Shown piece after piece: positions 1 to 13,306 of a DNA stretch of 64,000 nt. Position 1 is the first letter of the stretch, and the number at the start of each line of letters is the position of its first letter. This DNA comes from Lateolabrax maculatus. Its lineage: Eukaryota > Chordata > Actinopteri > Acropomatiformes > Lateolabracidae. The notes under the pieces were generated by a model. The model was given only the letters and a program-made list of their open reading frames with translations, had not been told where the DNA came from and searched no databases. Location: positions 4,663,001-4,727,000 of the forward strand of contig CM062219.1 of the NCBI GenBank assembly GCA_031216445.1, given 5' to 3'. The position numbers and the translations under genes were made by a program.

Positions 1-40
1 GAGTAGAACAAAGTCCTTGCTAATCCAATGATAGTATTAC

Positions 41-3000
41 CTGGCCGGAATCAGGGTCAACCCTGACTTTAAGACTGGGGTCTTCTCTCTGGAGGCAGTT
101 AAGTGCATTCTCAAGATCTTTCAGGGGGGAAAAAATTGTGAGTGACTACAATGTTGCTGGAGAGTGTAAAGCAAACTATAATGACCGTCACTGACCAGTT
201 TGTTTGGCCATGGTGGGCGGTTCTATGGTGCAGAAGAAGACGGGGTCAGGAACCTCCACCCCTGAAAGGAGAACGCTGGCATGTTCCCCACACTTCTTCC
301 CCGCTCCGCCGTCATTTTGGGCGCGTCGGGCTGCAGCTGCCGCTGAAGCCTTCGATGAAACGATGGTGTCCCCTGTGACTGTCTTAAGTGGAAGTGGAAA
401 ATATAAATACCCTTTTTTGGAGGGGAAAATCTTCAAAATAGCAAATAAGGAACATGACGTATGATGTGTTACCTGCTTCAGTCCTACAGTCAGAGCGATG
501 TTTCCCGCCGTCATCGAGGGGATTTCTACATGCTGGTCAGCGAACGGCACCAGCAGCCTGCTCATCCTCTCACTACACACAACATGATGCAGAAAACACA
601 TAAAAGGTTTTGACATAATGATTTTGGTCAAATCTGACTGGTAGGTCAGAGGTCAATCAGGGTTATGTAGTTGTAGTGGAAACGTACATGCTGTTCCTGT
701 TGATGTTGTGGACAGCAGTCTGTGGTTTCAGAGTACCAGAGTAGATTCTAAGAAACACCAGAGGACCACGCTGCTTGTCGTGGAGGACCTTGAAGGCCAG
801 AGCACATAAGTCGTCCTTGTACCAGCGCCTGTAGGATGATGAATTATAAACAGAGCTTACGGTCTCACAACAAGGAATAAATGCAATGAATTAAGGACAA
901 TTCCAGCATGATTTGAATTTTTATCCAACTTCCCTCCATTAATTATGATCTCAGTCAGTCTACTTGTGTGCGTCGCAATAAAAGATGTTTGTAAATCAGT
1001 TTTGCACAACTTATCAGGCTCATTCAGGCCCTCTGTGACAAGGATAGCTATTCCATAGACCTCAAATTGAGTCAGTACAGATGAGAAGCAGACAATGTCT
1101 CCATCTCCAGTCAGTGCTTCTTTGATTTATGTATTTTCCTCTCCAAAATAAAACTTTCTAGCAACAGCTGACATTGTCTGTGGTTAAGTTCGATCCCAAC
1201 CCAGTCTGGAGTGTGGAGAAGAAAAAAAAAATTATTTCCTCTGCAAATTTAATTGAAGCACAAAATGAAGGCAGACCTTTACCGAATTGCAGTTTAGGAC
1301 GATCACCCTCTTCCTAACTAGGAATGCCTTATAGGTGTGGTTGTTTTAATTATTTTCTAATTTAAATTGTTTTAACTTATTTTGTAAAATAGAAAATGGA
1401 CCAAGATGAAAAAGGCACAGAATAACTTGATAAAACAGTATTGATTGTTGCAAAAACTCCAGTCATGCTGGAATCGTCCTTTAACTCATCACAACAGCTC
1501 AGGTGGGAGTTAGTTATAGGTTAAATAATTCACTTACACCAGGTCATGATGCCGTTCGTTGGGGGCAGGCAGGTAGGCCGTGATGGCATCTAAAAGAGGC
1601 TGAACACCTTTGTTTCTCAAAGAGCTCCCACAGAGTACTGGGACGCCTTTACGGGCCAGAGTCACCCGCCGCACAGCCTCCTGAAGCTGGGGACACATTA
1701 GCACCGTTTACGCTGCATTCACAAGAAACAGTGCTACTTTATAGACTTTTATTGTGGTACCATGCAATACAACACTTACTTTGATGGAGGGAACAGCATC
1801 AAAATTGTCACTAAAATCAGTCAGCAGCAGTTCAGCAAACTCATCATCCAGATCGGCAACCTGGGATTGAGAACAGAAACATAAACTGGAGAAGAAATCT
1901 GGAACATCTTATCTTTTCAATATTTACAATGGTCGACATTGCAGTAGATGTTATGACATGTACCTGCTCAATTAGAGCTGCCCTGGCCTCATCGACCTCC
2001 TGCAGGAGCTCTGGCTCATCTGACTGGTCGAGAGGTCTGCTTTCAAACGTTCGTCCGTCATCTCCCATAGATCGAAGCTTCCATATCAGCTTCTGGTTCG
2101 ATAGCAAGTCAACCACACCTGTGAAGTTTTTGCCACTGCCGACAGGAATCTGTGAAACAGGACGGCTCGCCATTAGACAGCTAAATTACATGGTGACATA
2201 CTCTCATTAGGTCTCTAGGTATACTTTCTTTGTACATTTTCTTAGTCATTTCAAATTAAACAGTTATACAAATTTTTTTTTTATTATTTGGCTTCTTATT
2301 AATGAGCCTGCTTGATGCACCGTGTGTTATAAACCACTTATCAGGAAACAGTTATCCTTCATCAAGAAAGTCACCATGTTTTTCTTATTGTTGCTGTGTT
2401 TTTCTAAAAGCCTACCTGCAGGAGGACTGGATTGGCTTTCAACTTCTGTCTTATGCTCTCCATGGAAAAACTTAGGCTGAGAGACAAAAAATAAGAAAGG
2501 CAGTTTCCAGTTAAATTTAGAAAAATAAGAAATAAACTCATTTACGATCAGACTCACTTTGCTGCAGGCTTATCCATCTTATTCAGGAAACAAACACAGG
2601 GAACGTGGTGCTTCTCTGCTTGTCTCCACACGGTCAGAGTCTGAGCCTGTTGGTGTTTTCAAGGCAACAGAGGCGACTGTGTTCAGAGAGCAGGCAGGTA
2701 TATAACACAAGACATGTTTAAATTAAAAAAAGAAACAGTTGGAAAGCAGTGGGCTAACCTCAACACCGGCAGAAGCATCAAACACTGCAACAGCCCCATC
2801 GAGGACACGAAGTGCCCGCTCCACCTCGAGGGTGAAATCAACGTGTCCTGTAATCACACACACAGAATATTCACTCATATTTGAATGCACCTTCTCATTT
2901 CAATTGGAATGTTTTATTCTCTCAAGGATGCCATTTCTACCTGGGGTGTCTATAAGGTTTATTCTATAACTTCTCCAATCAAATGTGACTGCTGCCGACT

Positions 3001-4071
3001 GTATGGTGATGCCACGCTCTCTCTCTTGAGCCATAAAATCTGTGACTGTATCCCCGTCGTCCACATCTGAAACCGAGTAAAAGAAATAAATGAAAGAGAC
3101 AGGAAGGTAATCCAGGGGTAATAAAAAATTAAACATGTTAACATCTTGTTTTCACCGTCCTACACACCTCCTAGTGCTCTCGTATAGCCAGAGTAATAAA
3201 GCATCCTTTCTGTGGTCGTGGTTTTTCCTGCGTCAATGTGGGCCATGATGCCGATGTTTCGGATCCTGCAGATACGGTGCACGAGTTAACACAGAGCTGA
3301 ATCTAAAGAGCATTTTAAAGAACTGACTGCAGAATGCAATCACTTACTTGGATATATCAGGGTTGACCACAGCCCGCAATGATTTGACATCATCTATGAC
3401 AGTGAACAATTCAAAATAATAACAAATGCACATCAAAAGTTATAACAGCCCAAAGTGATGTATAAAAACTGCACGTGTAGTTCAAACACCCTAAAAAAGT
3501 ACATCGTAAGTTCGAAGTTTCTTGACCTTGCAAACACGTTGACAAAACAAATTCAATTTAGCAGCTGTTCTGTAGCTTTCAATCATGTCATATGATCTTC
3601 ATTAGCAGATGTCCTTCTGATCACTGATATGATCTGATATGTTCTTCTTCAGATTCTCGTAAGTGCTCAAAAAAAATCTACATTTCCTTGATAACAAGGC
3701 AACACTGATCTGCTGATGAAGATCATCTGCTACGATCAAAAGCTCAGCCAGTAAATTGACCAATGAGTGTTTTATCAACAAAATATATGATTTATTAAAT
3801 AAATTACGTAAAACATCTGTAAAAGACTTAATCCAGGCATTTATTAACAAAACTGGAATTCACTGGTTAGGTTTATAAACAACCCACCTGGAAGAAAGCT
3901 GTAATGTCTTTTTACATGACAGCTCACTCTGCACCTGCAGCACTGGAGCCCAGAAGTTACTAAATACCTTCCCTGTGAATGACAATCACTCTGTTATGAA
4001 GTCAACACCACATTAACATAATGTGTCACTGAGAGCACTTGCTTTGTCACATTATATCTTACCCAAATCAT
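41..4071 (-). CDS. gfm2: gfm2, mitochondrial elongation factor G2 / ribosome-releasing factor 2 (5' part, C-terminal exons off the left edge)
   Basis: EF-G2mt is a mitochondrial translational GTPase that works with the recycling factor RRF to split the mitoribosome after termination. Coding exons, in order of transcription: 4071-4063 (ATG plus two codons), 3972-3888, 3393-3348, 3265-3168, 3066-2941, 2847-2759, 2646-2558, 2476-2416, 2149-1964, 1860-1780, 1686-1538, 828-688, 572-473, 382-196, 117-41. They join in frame to 508 codons; the human protein is about 780 aa, so the C-terminal third lies beyond base 1. GTPase motifs are clear: P-loop AHIDAGKTT (3168-3265), the RERGITI switch I segment (2941-3066), DTPGH across the 2941/2847 junction, and NKMDK (2558-2646). 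The first codons give a Cys/Arg-rich leader consistent with mitochondrial import. The gene is head-to-head with nsa2, as in human. The start codon was chosen because its 9-nt coding exon ends at a perfect donor and splices in frame; this is the least certain exon. Confidence 0.93.
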
Positions 4072-4760
4072 CCTGCTTAACGTCCGAAAGGCCCTAACAC
4101 GCAGCTTCAATGTCCACTCATCTTCCAAGGAGCTTTGGAGGAACCATTGTGGAGCAACACTGCAGTCAGAGGAAGACTGAGCAATGTCAGCTCACCTGTA
4201 AAGGCTACACCATAACAATACAAAGAGAGGGACACAGGGAGACTTTAAGCTATAGCCAAGGCAGATAAATATTAAATGTACTAAACACTTAACTAAAATG
4301 TTAAAATGTCCTATAGAACAACATAATATATGCTGTCAAATATCACGCTTTAATCAGGCGCAGCTCCAAAACACATCCGTAGGAACAAAAGTATGTGGCT
4401 TATGTATCCGGGCACGAAAACAAAATTGGTCCCGTCAATATTAAAAATTACAAAAATCTTACATTTTCGTGTATAAAGTCATCAATCAATTTTTCCCTCA
4501 ATGTCTATTAAAAATAATGCACTTTGTCTTTGATACGGTTTAGTGTCACGGTAACCTTTTGTAAAGCGGAAGTCGTTCACATTAAACCGACGGACAACCC
4601 GTTACGTCACGGTGACGCACTTCCTCTAAGTATCGGCTCCGGGGAAAACAACACCTGAAGGACCCCCAGCCTGAAGCAAAAACACCGAATACTCTGCGTC
4701 CTCACCAGCTGCTACCACCTGCGACGCGTTCACCGCAACACGTAACTCCTTAAACACAAA
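4072..4760. promoter_or_regulatory. shared gfm2/nsa2 bidirectional promoter and 5' UTRs
   Basis: The two start codons are only 689 bp apart and divergent. Near the nsa2 side are an ETS-type CGGAAGT (4567-4573), a CRE-like TTACGTCA (4602-4609), a CRE half-site TGACGCAC (4613-4620) and a second ETS site in reverse (ACTTCCTC, 4619-4626). There is no obvious TATA box. ETS and CRE sites are common in promoters of ribosome-biogenesis and mitochondrial genes. The transcription start sites are inferred, not visible. Confidence 0.6.
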
Positions 4761-7033
4761 ATGGTGAGAAGGAAAACGGTTTTAAATGGTTATTTAACGT
4801 CTATCGGGCAGTTTAACAGGTTAGCACATTGTGCTAACTTTAGCTTCAGTTGACATGTGGCGGGGTGCTGCTCTGCTCTGTGTGTGTTTGTATGTATATG
4901 GTGTGTGTGTGTTTTTTATCCAGTGTGTATCTTCTATTTGTGGAATAATAAGTAGGTTTTGCCTTTTAAATAATTTGAATTAACTTTGATTTGACTGGCA
5001 AGTGATACTCTAGCTGAGTGGTTTTTGTGGCATTTATGTTTCCAGACGAATAAACGAGGAGTGGGTGGATTTAGGGCTGCAAAAGAACATTTTTGAGTAT
5101 TGATTAATCTGCCAATTCATGATGCCTCAGAGCCCAAAGGGACATCTTCAAATATTACATTTACAATTATATAAAATAGAGGAAAGCACCAAATCCTCAT
5201 ATTTGAGAGGCTGGAACCATTTTTGCTTTAAAAACGACTGAAATGATTAATCAATTATCAGTTATTAATTGACCTGATCTTTAGTTATTGGGAATGTGCT
5301 GGTTTAAATAACAAAATAGTATAAAAACCAGTGCTACATGTAAGGGCCACTGTAGGAGCCCTGTTTGTTACATAAGATCAGTTTAATTAAGTTAAAGTAA
5401 AATTTGCAAACACAGACTATTTGGTCGTCAATTTCTCAAACTTCCACCATTAAGAATTAAACTGTTAGGTCATATTGTTCCACGTTAGAGCTCTTATACT
5501 GTAGGCAGTAACCTGTAAAGTAGTTTTTACTTCGAACTGAAAAATGTATATTTCTGCACCAAACCAGTGCATTTATTAGACTTCGTAATCAAGGTGAATT
5601 TAATTGTATGTTTGCCATTTTTTTTGTAGCCCCAGAACGAGCACATTGAGTTACACCGGAAGCGGCATGGCTACCGCCTGGACCACCATGAAAAGAAAAG
5701 GAAGAAGGAGAGCCGTGAGGTCCATGAGCGGTCTCACAAAGCCAGAAAGATGATCGGCTTGAAGGCCAAACTGTACCACAAACAGAGACATTCAGAGAAG
5801 ATCCAGATGAAGAAGACGTGAGTATAGAAAGAGAAAACGGGCTTGTCTGTCTAAGTGCTGGTTGATTTTTAAAAAACAAACCCAAGAAAACTACACCCAA
5901 TAAACAGCAAAACAATTCTGACTTGTATCTTTGCAGCATCAAAATGCATGAACAGAGGAAGACCAAGCAGAAGAGCGATGATAAGACCCCAGAGGGAGCA
6001 GTGCCAGCTTACCTGTTGGACAGAGAGGGACAGTCCCGTGCTAAGGTCCTCTCCAACATGATCAAACAGAAGAGGAAAGAGAAGGCTGTAAGTACCTGCT
6101 GAAATCAGCTAGTCAGCAGCCCCTTTACCGGTGACCCAGCACGCCACATTGAAGATTTGCTGCAAAACATATCATTCAGTTGCTAATTTTATGCTATGAT
6201 GTAGATGTGTGGACATAACGTTATGGTTTCTTAACACAAACGTGTAATGTTTTCTTTAGGGTAAATGGGAGGTGCCCCTGCCAAAGGTGCGTGCCCAGGG
6301 AGAGACAGAAGTGCTTAAAGTCATCAAGACTGGAAAGAGGCAAAAGAAAGCCTGGAAGAGAATGGTCACCAAAGTTTGCTTCGTTGGCGACGGCTTCACC
6401 CGTAAACCTCCCAAATATGAGCGTTTCATCAGACCCATGGTAAGATCTAGTTTAAATGTTTTACATGTCATGTTACGTTCTACACCTAAACTTCTCTGCA
6501 ACACTGTTTCCTCACGTGCATTCAGGATTAAGTTGAATTGTTCACTCCTGTTTCAAATTGCGTGTCGGACTCCTAAATTACTTTCCTCTCTTTATTCGAC
6601 TTCAGGGTTTGCGTTTTAAGAAGGCTCACGTCACACATCCAGAGCTGAAGGCCACATTCTGCCTTCCCATCCTCGGAGTGAAGAAGAATCCCTCCTCACC
6701 CCTCTACACATCTCTGGGAGTCATCACAAAAGGAACAGTCGTGGAGGTCAATGTCAGCGAGCTGGGCTTGGTTACACAAGGAGGAAAGGTTATCTGGGGT
6801 GAGTCCTCATAAATCCATTGGTCAAAACATCCGTTTAAAAACTCTGCAAAACATATCAGGTGATATTGTATATATTGTGTGTGTGTGTGTGTGTGTGTAC
6901 ACACACACACAGTATATATTAGTGTGGTGTGTGATAACTAACTAGATATTTCTGTTACTTCCCAGGTAAATATGCCCAGGTGACAAATAACCCAGAGAAC
7001 GACGGCTGCATTAATGCAGTTCTGCTGGTATAA
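4761..7033 (+). CDS. nsa2: nsa2, ribosome biogenesis protein NSA2
   Basis: NSA2 is a nucleolar factor of the pre-60S particle needed for ITS2/27S rRNA processing. Coding exons are 4761-4763, 5630-5817, 5937-6087, 6260-6439, 6606-6798 and 6966-7033, joining in frame to exactly 260 codons plus TAA, the usual length of the animal protein. Exon 1 contributes only the ATG, directly followed by a GTGAGA donor. The N-terminus (PQNEHIELHRKRHGYR) is followed by a very basic helical region. The C-terminal half has the eS8/NSA2-type fold sequence, including RKPPKYERFIRP, PILGVKKNP and VIWGKYAQVTNNPENDG. A polyadenylation signal AATAAA lies at 7254-7259. All splice sites are GT-AG. Confidence 0.97.
6879..6913. 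repeat. (GT)n/(CA)n palindromic microsatellite in nsa2 intron 5
   Basis: A GT run turns directly into a complementary CA run, so the tract could fold on itself. It lies between nsa2 exons 5 and 6, about 50 bp before the last acceptor. Confidence 0.9.
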
Positions 7034-9993
7034 GACTCTTGACCTCTATACAGACTTTGCTTGGTAACTCTGATTTTACACAAGGAGTGTTGATTACAAC
7101 AAAGAACACAAAGATGCGACGAGCAGTGGGCTTCAAATCTCGGGACTGTCAGGAACATCGCTGAGGCTGCACTTGGCAACTCAACTGTTTCTGTAACAGA
7201 TGGACACTCAAAGGAAAAGAAAATAAGGTGATTACTGTGGTAAATGTGATATAAATAAACTTCATATGACACCACATCATTTTCTTGATCTTTGTCCTTT
7301 TCTTTGTTTACATATAAAACCCTTCATATAATAAGAGATGAGTTGAAAAATCAAGCTACGTATTTGCCTCTGAAAACAGTAACACAAACCGTTGCTGATA
7401 TCCTGATGGTTCAGAGATGTTTATTAAAGGAGGAAAAGCACTTGAAAGTCGGAGCAGCTTATTTAGATATACGAGCAGAGCAAGTAGAGATCGAATTAAG
7501 ACTGGGACACATCAAGATTGTTCTTGGATGGACTCGCCTGTCTACAATGTGAGCTATTGGGTGACATTACCAAGGCAGAAGATCTCAATCTGTTATTTTC
7601 ATAGAAAGTCACAGCACACAAAGGCAGCCCATGTTTTCAGTAACAAGCTTCGTCCCCTTCCTTCCCGTGTCATTGTGCACTCTACTATGTTGTTTTAAAG
7701 TGAGAAAAGGGCAGGAAGCAGCTCACAATACATTTTTAGCTTCTAAAAACAGGATATCTGGAGCAGCGGGGAAAATCTTGGTGGGCTGCAGATTTCCGCA
7801 GGTCATCGATGGACCAAAACCATACAGACCACCGATTCATGAAACAGGCCTCAGACCTGGGGTCAAATCAAATCATTTTCCTGTCTTTAGCTACTACAAT
7901 TTACCCCAAAACATAATTAAATGAAACATAATAAAGCAGAGGAACAGGTTTCACATGCAAAAATGCACGTTGCATATTATGGTGATTGAAACTTTATTGT
8001 GTCGCAACCTACTTTTCTAGTTAGTTTCACTGCAAACATGCCCTGTTACTCATGAACTTCATTTCAGCTTCATGTTTGTACTGCAACCCTACCCTCCACA
8101 CCTGCAACACCTACCAGCAGCTACCACATGTCGTCACAACGGTTTCTTCCTCGTCTTTATTTTAGCCTTGGGCCAGGAGTTGCACTTTGCACAGCAGAGT
8201 TTTGCAAGCTATCTAATTATTGCATCACTCCAATTTCAGTCCATGTTTTCAGCTGACACTTTAGCCTTCTGTTCCTCCGTCGCATGTAGTGAATCTGAAC
8301 AAATAAAGTTTGGTTCTTTGCATGAGGCACAAACAGAAGCACACGAACAAGCTTATCCTCAGACTGGTGTGCTGATTATTTAGCTCGTCTCTCCATGGAT
8401 ACTGGCTGTTTGGCCTCATTTAGAATCACAGTATACATTCATTTCTATACCACATATAACAGTAACTATAAATAAGTAGTGTAATCGAGCTAAACTTCAC
8501 TGTGAGAAGCTGTCTTGTTAATGCAATGTTGTCAAAGATGTTCTGTATTTTATACATTTTCAAATGTTGTCCACATCCTATTGATACATCAGAGAGAAAA
8601 AGATTAGGTCGGCATGAAACAGGTAGATGTAAGCTCATGTTTCCTAAATGGTTAATGAGTAATGTTCTGCTCTCTCCAGCCTGATGTGAGACATAAGAAG
8701 CATAAGAAACAGTGACACCAAGAAAATGTCATTTATTTTGTGATTTGTTTGTCCGGTGTGTTTACAGCAGAGACGCTCGCTAGTGTTTGCTTTCCATCCA
8801 CACAATGTTCTTTCATAGTCCACTTAAAGCTCCTCCACTTACAGATGACTGTGAGCGATTGCACTAAAAATGTTTCGTGACATGTTTTTCTGTTGTGGTT
8901 TGTTCAAAACCTGAGAGCAAACTCCCAACAGAACGTTTCCATCCACAACAATGTAAGAGTAGAACTACGTACGACTCAACACTTGCTCCTCTTTGAGACT
9001 GAATATTGTCCAGAGTATTTTATTTTAAAATAAACTTTTTAGCTGAATTTCAAATTAAACTAATTGGATAATCAACCACTCTGTTATATACAATGTCATT
9101 CAAATTTCATATTCTGAACAGTTTGCATTTTTAAGAATAAAAAAGTTTATGTAAAAATGTTTGTCCAAATGCGTCAAATGAGTCCAGTCATGGTGTAAAA
9201 AAACATTTCTAACTAACTGTGGAAACACTTCACTATGGACACATCCATATTAATTACAGTGTATTTGACTAATACATAACATAATCTATTTGTAATGTAT
9301 CATATTAACCAAATTAGATATTAAAAGTGTGTGACTGCACAGTATAAAAAACATATTTAGCTAATGTTGATTTCTATGATACATTTAAACAAAGTTTTCT
9401 GCATCATGAATTTCTGCATTTGAATAGTGAGACGTTGCTACAGGCAGCTCTGCTGTGCTGACTCACCAAGGCCAACTTTGACTGTTAAACTCATATGTAC
9501 AATGGACAAAACTGGAAAATTAAAAAGAATTAAGGCAGGTGTTTCCATATATATGGAGTACACATGGACAAAAACAGGGACAAGCCACCGTTTAACCGAC
9601 AGAAGGACACCCCGTTAGTCATAAGAAGCTCTCAGGAAAACAAAACCCCGTCCAGGCTGCCATCGCGGTGTGACATAAAAGTGGAGATCAAGCCCCTTAA
9701 TAAGTTACACAGGATAGCATTTCCAGTCTTATTATTTTTTCATTCAACCGGCGCCGTGTTCTTTCTTCGGCCACTTGGTTCAGTGTAAGCGAGATGCAAC
9801 ATTGGAGAAGGCCTGCTGAAATCCTCCACGTGGCCTCAAGGTCAGACCTCCGCAGAGACCTCCCCCTCAGAGTTCAGTCAGCTTGACTTCTTCTCTTTAG
9901 TCATTTGGCTACAAGTGTTTTTCTTTCTTTTCTTTTTTTTTTTTAAAAAAAGTGCACATAGTGATCGAACGCAGCGTCCGTCTGATGCTGACA
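7034..9993. other. convergent intergenic region: nsa2 3' UTR and probable torsin A 3' UTR
   Basis: The nsa2 3' UTR probably ends just after the AATAAA at 7254-7259. On the minus strand, torsin A must end somewhere here; a TTTATT (AATAAA on the minus strand) near 8729-8734 is one candidate site. The rest is AT-rich DNA in which I see no gene, RNA or recognisable repeat. Short ORFs in it have no family signature. Confidence 0.5.
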
Positions 9994-12481
9994 TTATGTG
10001 TAGTAGTCCAACTTGCTCTCAATCGTCTTGCAGCCTTTGACAGAGAACACTCTCTCGGACTTGGGGAAATAGACGCAATCTTTGGCCACCATGTCTGCAA
10101 CGCTCTCGTTTGGCCAAACGCCTCTGGCTTCCATCTCGGCCATGGCGCACTGGACAACATGGCGGTACTCCAGAGGCAGAAACGGGACGAAGAAGTCCAC
10201 CAGGTTCTTGTCGATCAAACTTGTATGCCACAAGCCACCTGCAGGAAGAGATTAAGATACTTACAGTAGTACGAAAATCAACCGTTTCACCATCAAATCT
10301 AGTTTCTGAATGATAATGATCCAAAGTATAAAGCATCACAAATAAGTTTTCCTTTAATTAATACTCACTTTTCTTGTTGTTAAACACTGATAGAGAGAGC
10401 ATAGTTTCCAGGTCTTTGAGCTCGATCTCTTCTCGATCTCGTCCTGCTTTCCAGAAATCTAAAGTTGTCTGTATGATGCTCTCCCCTCCAGCGTTGCTAA
10501 GCAAAAGATCAGAAACGGGCAACATATTAGACTTGATCTCTTATTATCTGTTGTTACCACAGTTTGCATCCATTGATACATGATAACACACATACAGGTA
10601 TACACTCTAATGCATGCTGCTCTTACAGCAGTAAATAAGAGCAGTTCAGTGTCCTCACTGAGGGGATCTCAGCAAACATTGAAAGTGAAGGTTTAAATAT
10701 ATTTAATAGTGGAAAATGAGCTCTGTGACGTATTGATGACTTATAGAAACAGGAGTGTTTCTATATATGGTACCTTTTAGCCCCAACCACAGATGTTTTC
10801 ATTACAGTCAAACACAAAACGTCTCCTCGGCCAGAGCATATAATACCAGACCCACTGTCAAGATTCTGATAGAATTACATTAAATATCCCTGAATTTAAG
10901 TTATGTTCTTGCACGTCCTTTTTGCTGTTAAAGTGAAAGAAATTGCAGAGAACGCTAATTTTTCTTACTGCATTATTACATTCAACTCTTTTGATGATTG
11001 ACATATTTTTTGTTTCAGTACGTTTTTCAGTCAGACTTAGGGAATGCGTTAAGATTTTCACCTGAGGAAGATGAAGATGGCTTTCCGATAAGAAACTCCA
11101 TCCAGTTTATCGTAGTAGTCCAGGTACGGTTTTATGCTGTCAATCAAGCCAGGATGCATCTTGTCCATCTCATCAAAGATGAACATGGACTGTGCACAGT
11201 TGGTGACATTGCCTTTGATCCACTGCTGTAGCTGAGACTGAGAGAAACAATAGTGCATTCATATAAAAAGGCAGAACAGAACAAAGTCTCTCTGTTTCCA
11301 CTGAAAGAAATTTGATTCTACTTATTTGTCATCATACCTTGTAGGTCTCAAATTGACTTGAATGCGGGAAGTGAAGTTCAGATGTGAAAACGTGAACATA
11401 CTTGCTGTCCATTCCCTCCTTGTAAATGTTTTCAGCAATCAGCTGACTAACAAAGTTCTTCCCTGTGCCGGTCCATCCGTGCAGAGAGAGCACCAGGGGC
11501 TTCTTCGGGTTGTTGTTGCTCATGAATCCATTCACAGCTTTCAGGATGATGCGGGACGCGATGTGCTGTCCGAACAGTTTGCTTTCCAGGTCAGCCTTGA
11601 GACCTACAAAGTGCACAGCAGAAAGTCAACGGTATTAGTGGTTGCAAACACATGACTGGATCACTTCCCCTCAGGAAATTGTTCAGCCTCAAGGCGTTAC
11701 TGAGATATTGCATTCACGAGAATGGGACAGATGGACGGACAACCAGAAGGCTGCATTCACACCGAATCAGGCGCTGCGGTGTGGGAGGGGCCCATTTGGG
11801 GGCCATGCAGTGGCACCTAAAGCAGTTTGCCAATGGCCATTAAACAACAACAGAGTAGAAGAAGAAGACGGCGACTGCTGCACGGCTCTGTTGAAAGGTC
11901 ATCGAGGCGGCGATCTGTCTCTCTTCCATCTTCACAGTTGCTCGGTAAACTACAGTGCTACAGGGTTAACAAGGTCTTTCTTCCTGTGGGCGTTGAATGA
12001 AGTGAATCTGCAACTATTTCGATAATCAATGTATTTTTTTGAAGCGGAAATGCCAAACAATGCCTAAATCCATTTATGTGATAGTGAACTAAATTAATTT
12101 GGGGATTTGATGGCTGAAAAACAAGCGATTAAAGACGTCACCTTGGGCAGCGGGTAAATTGCAGTGGGCATGTTCTCACTTTAATACCAAACAACTAATC
12201 AATTAATTGAAAACATAAGATAAAATAAGATCGTACTGTATTTATTCTGGGGGAAATTATCGTGCAGCAGTTGCAGCACAAAGTAGGAAAGCTGTGCAAA
12301 TATAAAGTGCAAATATACACAAAATAAACGATATTAGAGCAGAAGAATATCAGCAAGGTGCAAATATACAGAAAGAAACTTAACAGGTTATCAGGAAGTA
12401 TCAGAATTATAAATGTAAACACGGTAACAGGAAGGTGCAATTCCAAAATAAACAATGCCAGCAGTAACAGTTACAGTACGG

Positions 12482-12539
<58 letters not shown>

Positions 12540-12907
12540 TGTGAACCAGTGGACGGTAATATGCAAATCCACACGTAAAATATTAGTTAAGTTCCGGTTT
12601 TCGGGACTTTCACTGTCGTCTGGGCTGCACGTTACTGTGAATAATTAACGCTACAGAGGTTTGTCCCTTTGGTCGCGTTAAAAACGAGCTCTGCTGTCTG
12701 CACGTCCACCTGCTGCACATGCTCACCTGTTGCGTTGAAGGAAATCCACTTCTGATCGCAACTTTCGTGGAAATAATCGTAGATCGTCCGTCCGAGCGCC
12801 GCGCCGACGCTCACCACCACGGTTGTTGTGACCGGGTCAAACGCGTTCGCCAGCGCGCTGGCCGTCGCTAAAACGTGCAACCACAGATATAAATGTGCCG
12901 CTTTCAT
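9994..12907 (-). CDS. tor1-like: torsin gene A (TOR1-type AAA+ ATPase of the ER lumen)
   Basis: Torsins are ER/nuclear-envelope AAA+ ATPases activated by LAP1/LULL1. Exons in order: 12907-12727, 11603-11338, 11237-11062, 10496-10369, 10238-9994; all junctions are GT-AG and join to 331 codons plus TAA. Residues 1-22 form a signal peptide (MKAAHLYLWLHVLATASA), followed by a short hydrophobic anchor-like stretch. The Walker A is the torsin-specific GWTGTGKN, Walker B is FIFDEMDKMH, and sensor 1 is FLSNAGG. The redox pair is present: the Cys in VVQCAMAEM and the sensor-II GCKT near the C-terminus. Length matches human TorsinA (332 aa). The upstream Met in the same frame (12958) was rejected because ATG 12907 begins the signal peptide. 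A different upstream exon (13307-13505) could also serve as first exon for this body. Confidence 0.93.
12205..12475. repeat. LINE 3'-tail-like fragment in torsin A intron 1
   Basis: A motif of the type 'tttattctgggggaaatt', followed by GCAGCAGTTGCAGCACAAAG and repeated 'gtgcaaatata' units, matches the shape of decayed teleost non-LTR (CR1/L2-like) tails. A similar tail lies at 16145-16340. Family assignment is from memory. Confidence 0.4.
12485..12537. repeat. (AT)n microsatellite
   Basis: An uninterrupted AT dinucleotide run of about 53 bp in torsin A intron 1, directly after the LINE-tail-like fragment. Confidence 0.95.
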
Positions 12908-13306
12908 CGTCGAAACCGCGCAAATTCCGACATTAGTCGTTTTTACGTCGCAAAACAACCATAACAGCGCGACAACGACCGCGCCGAACTAGCAGGTTAG
13001 CTGGCTTCTCCGCAACGGTGGAACTTCCGTAAACGTCACAAACACGTGACAAAACACAGCGGGCTCTGTTCAAAACAACGCAGGTGTTTCACAAGTTTAA
13101 AAAAGGTTGCAAAACACACAAATTTAAAGTATTAGTTACATTTTAAGCGCTTTTATTGCGAATTTACTATGTAACAAAGGCAGCCGCTCGGTTGACTATA
13201 AACAAACCGCTGATATTAGGAAGCAAACGGCTGTTAAATGAGTACAAAAAACAAGAAATAACCAAATGTGGTGGCTAATGTGCTAGCTGCACACTTTGTT
13301 TGTCAC
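12908..13306. promoter_or_regulatory. CpG-rich promoter region of torsin A
   Basis: The first exon of A and about 150 bp upstream are dense in CpG, as is the orphan exon at 13.3-13.55 kb, suggesting two neighbouring CpG-island promoters. The stretch between is AT-rich with no other visible feature. Confidence 0.4.

Noticed and set aside
12632..12958. Longer torsin A start with extra N-terminal residues
   Set aside because: The in-frame ATG at 12907 begins a proper signal peptide that aligns with gene B's start; the upstream Met would mask it.
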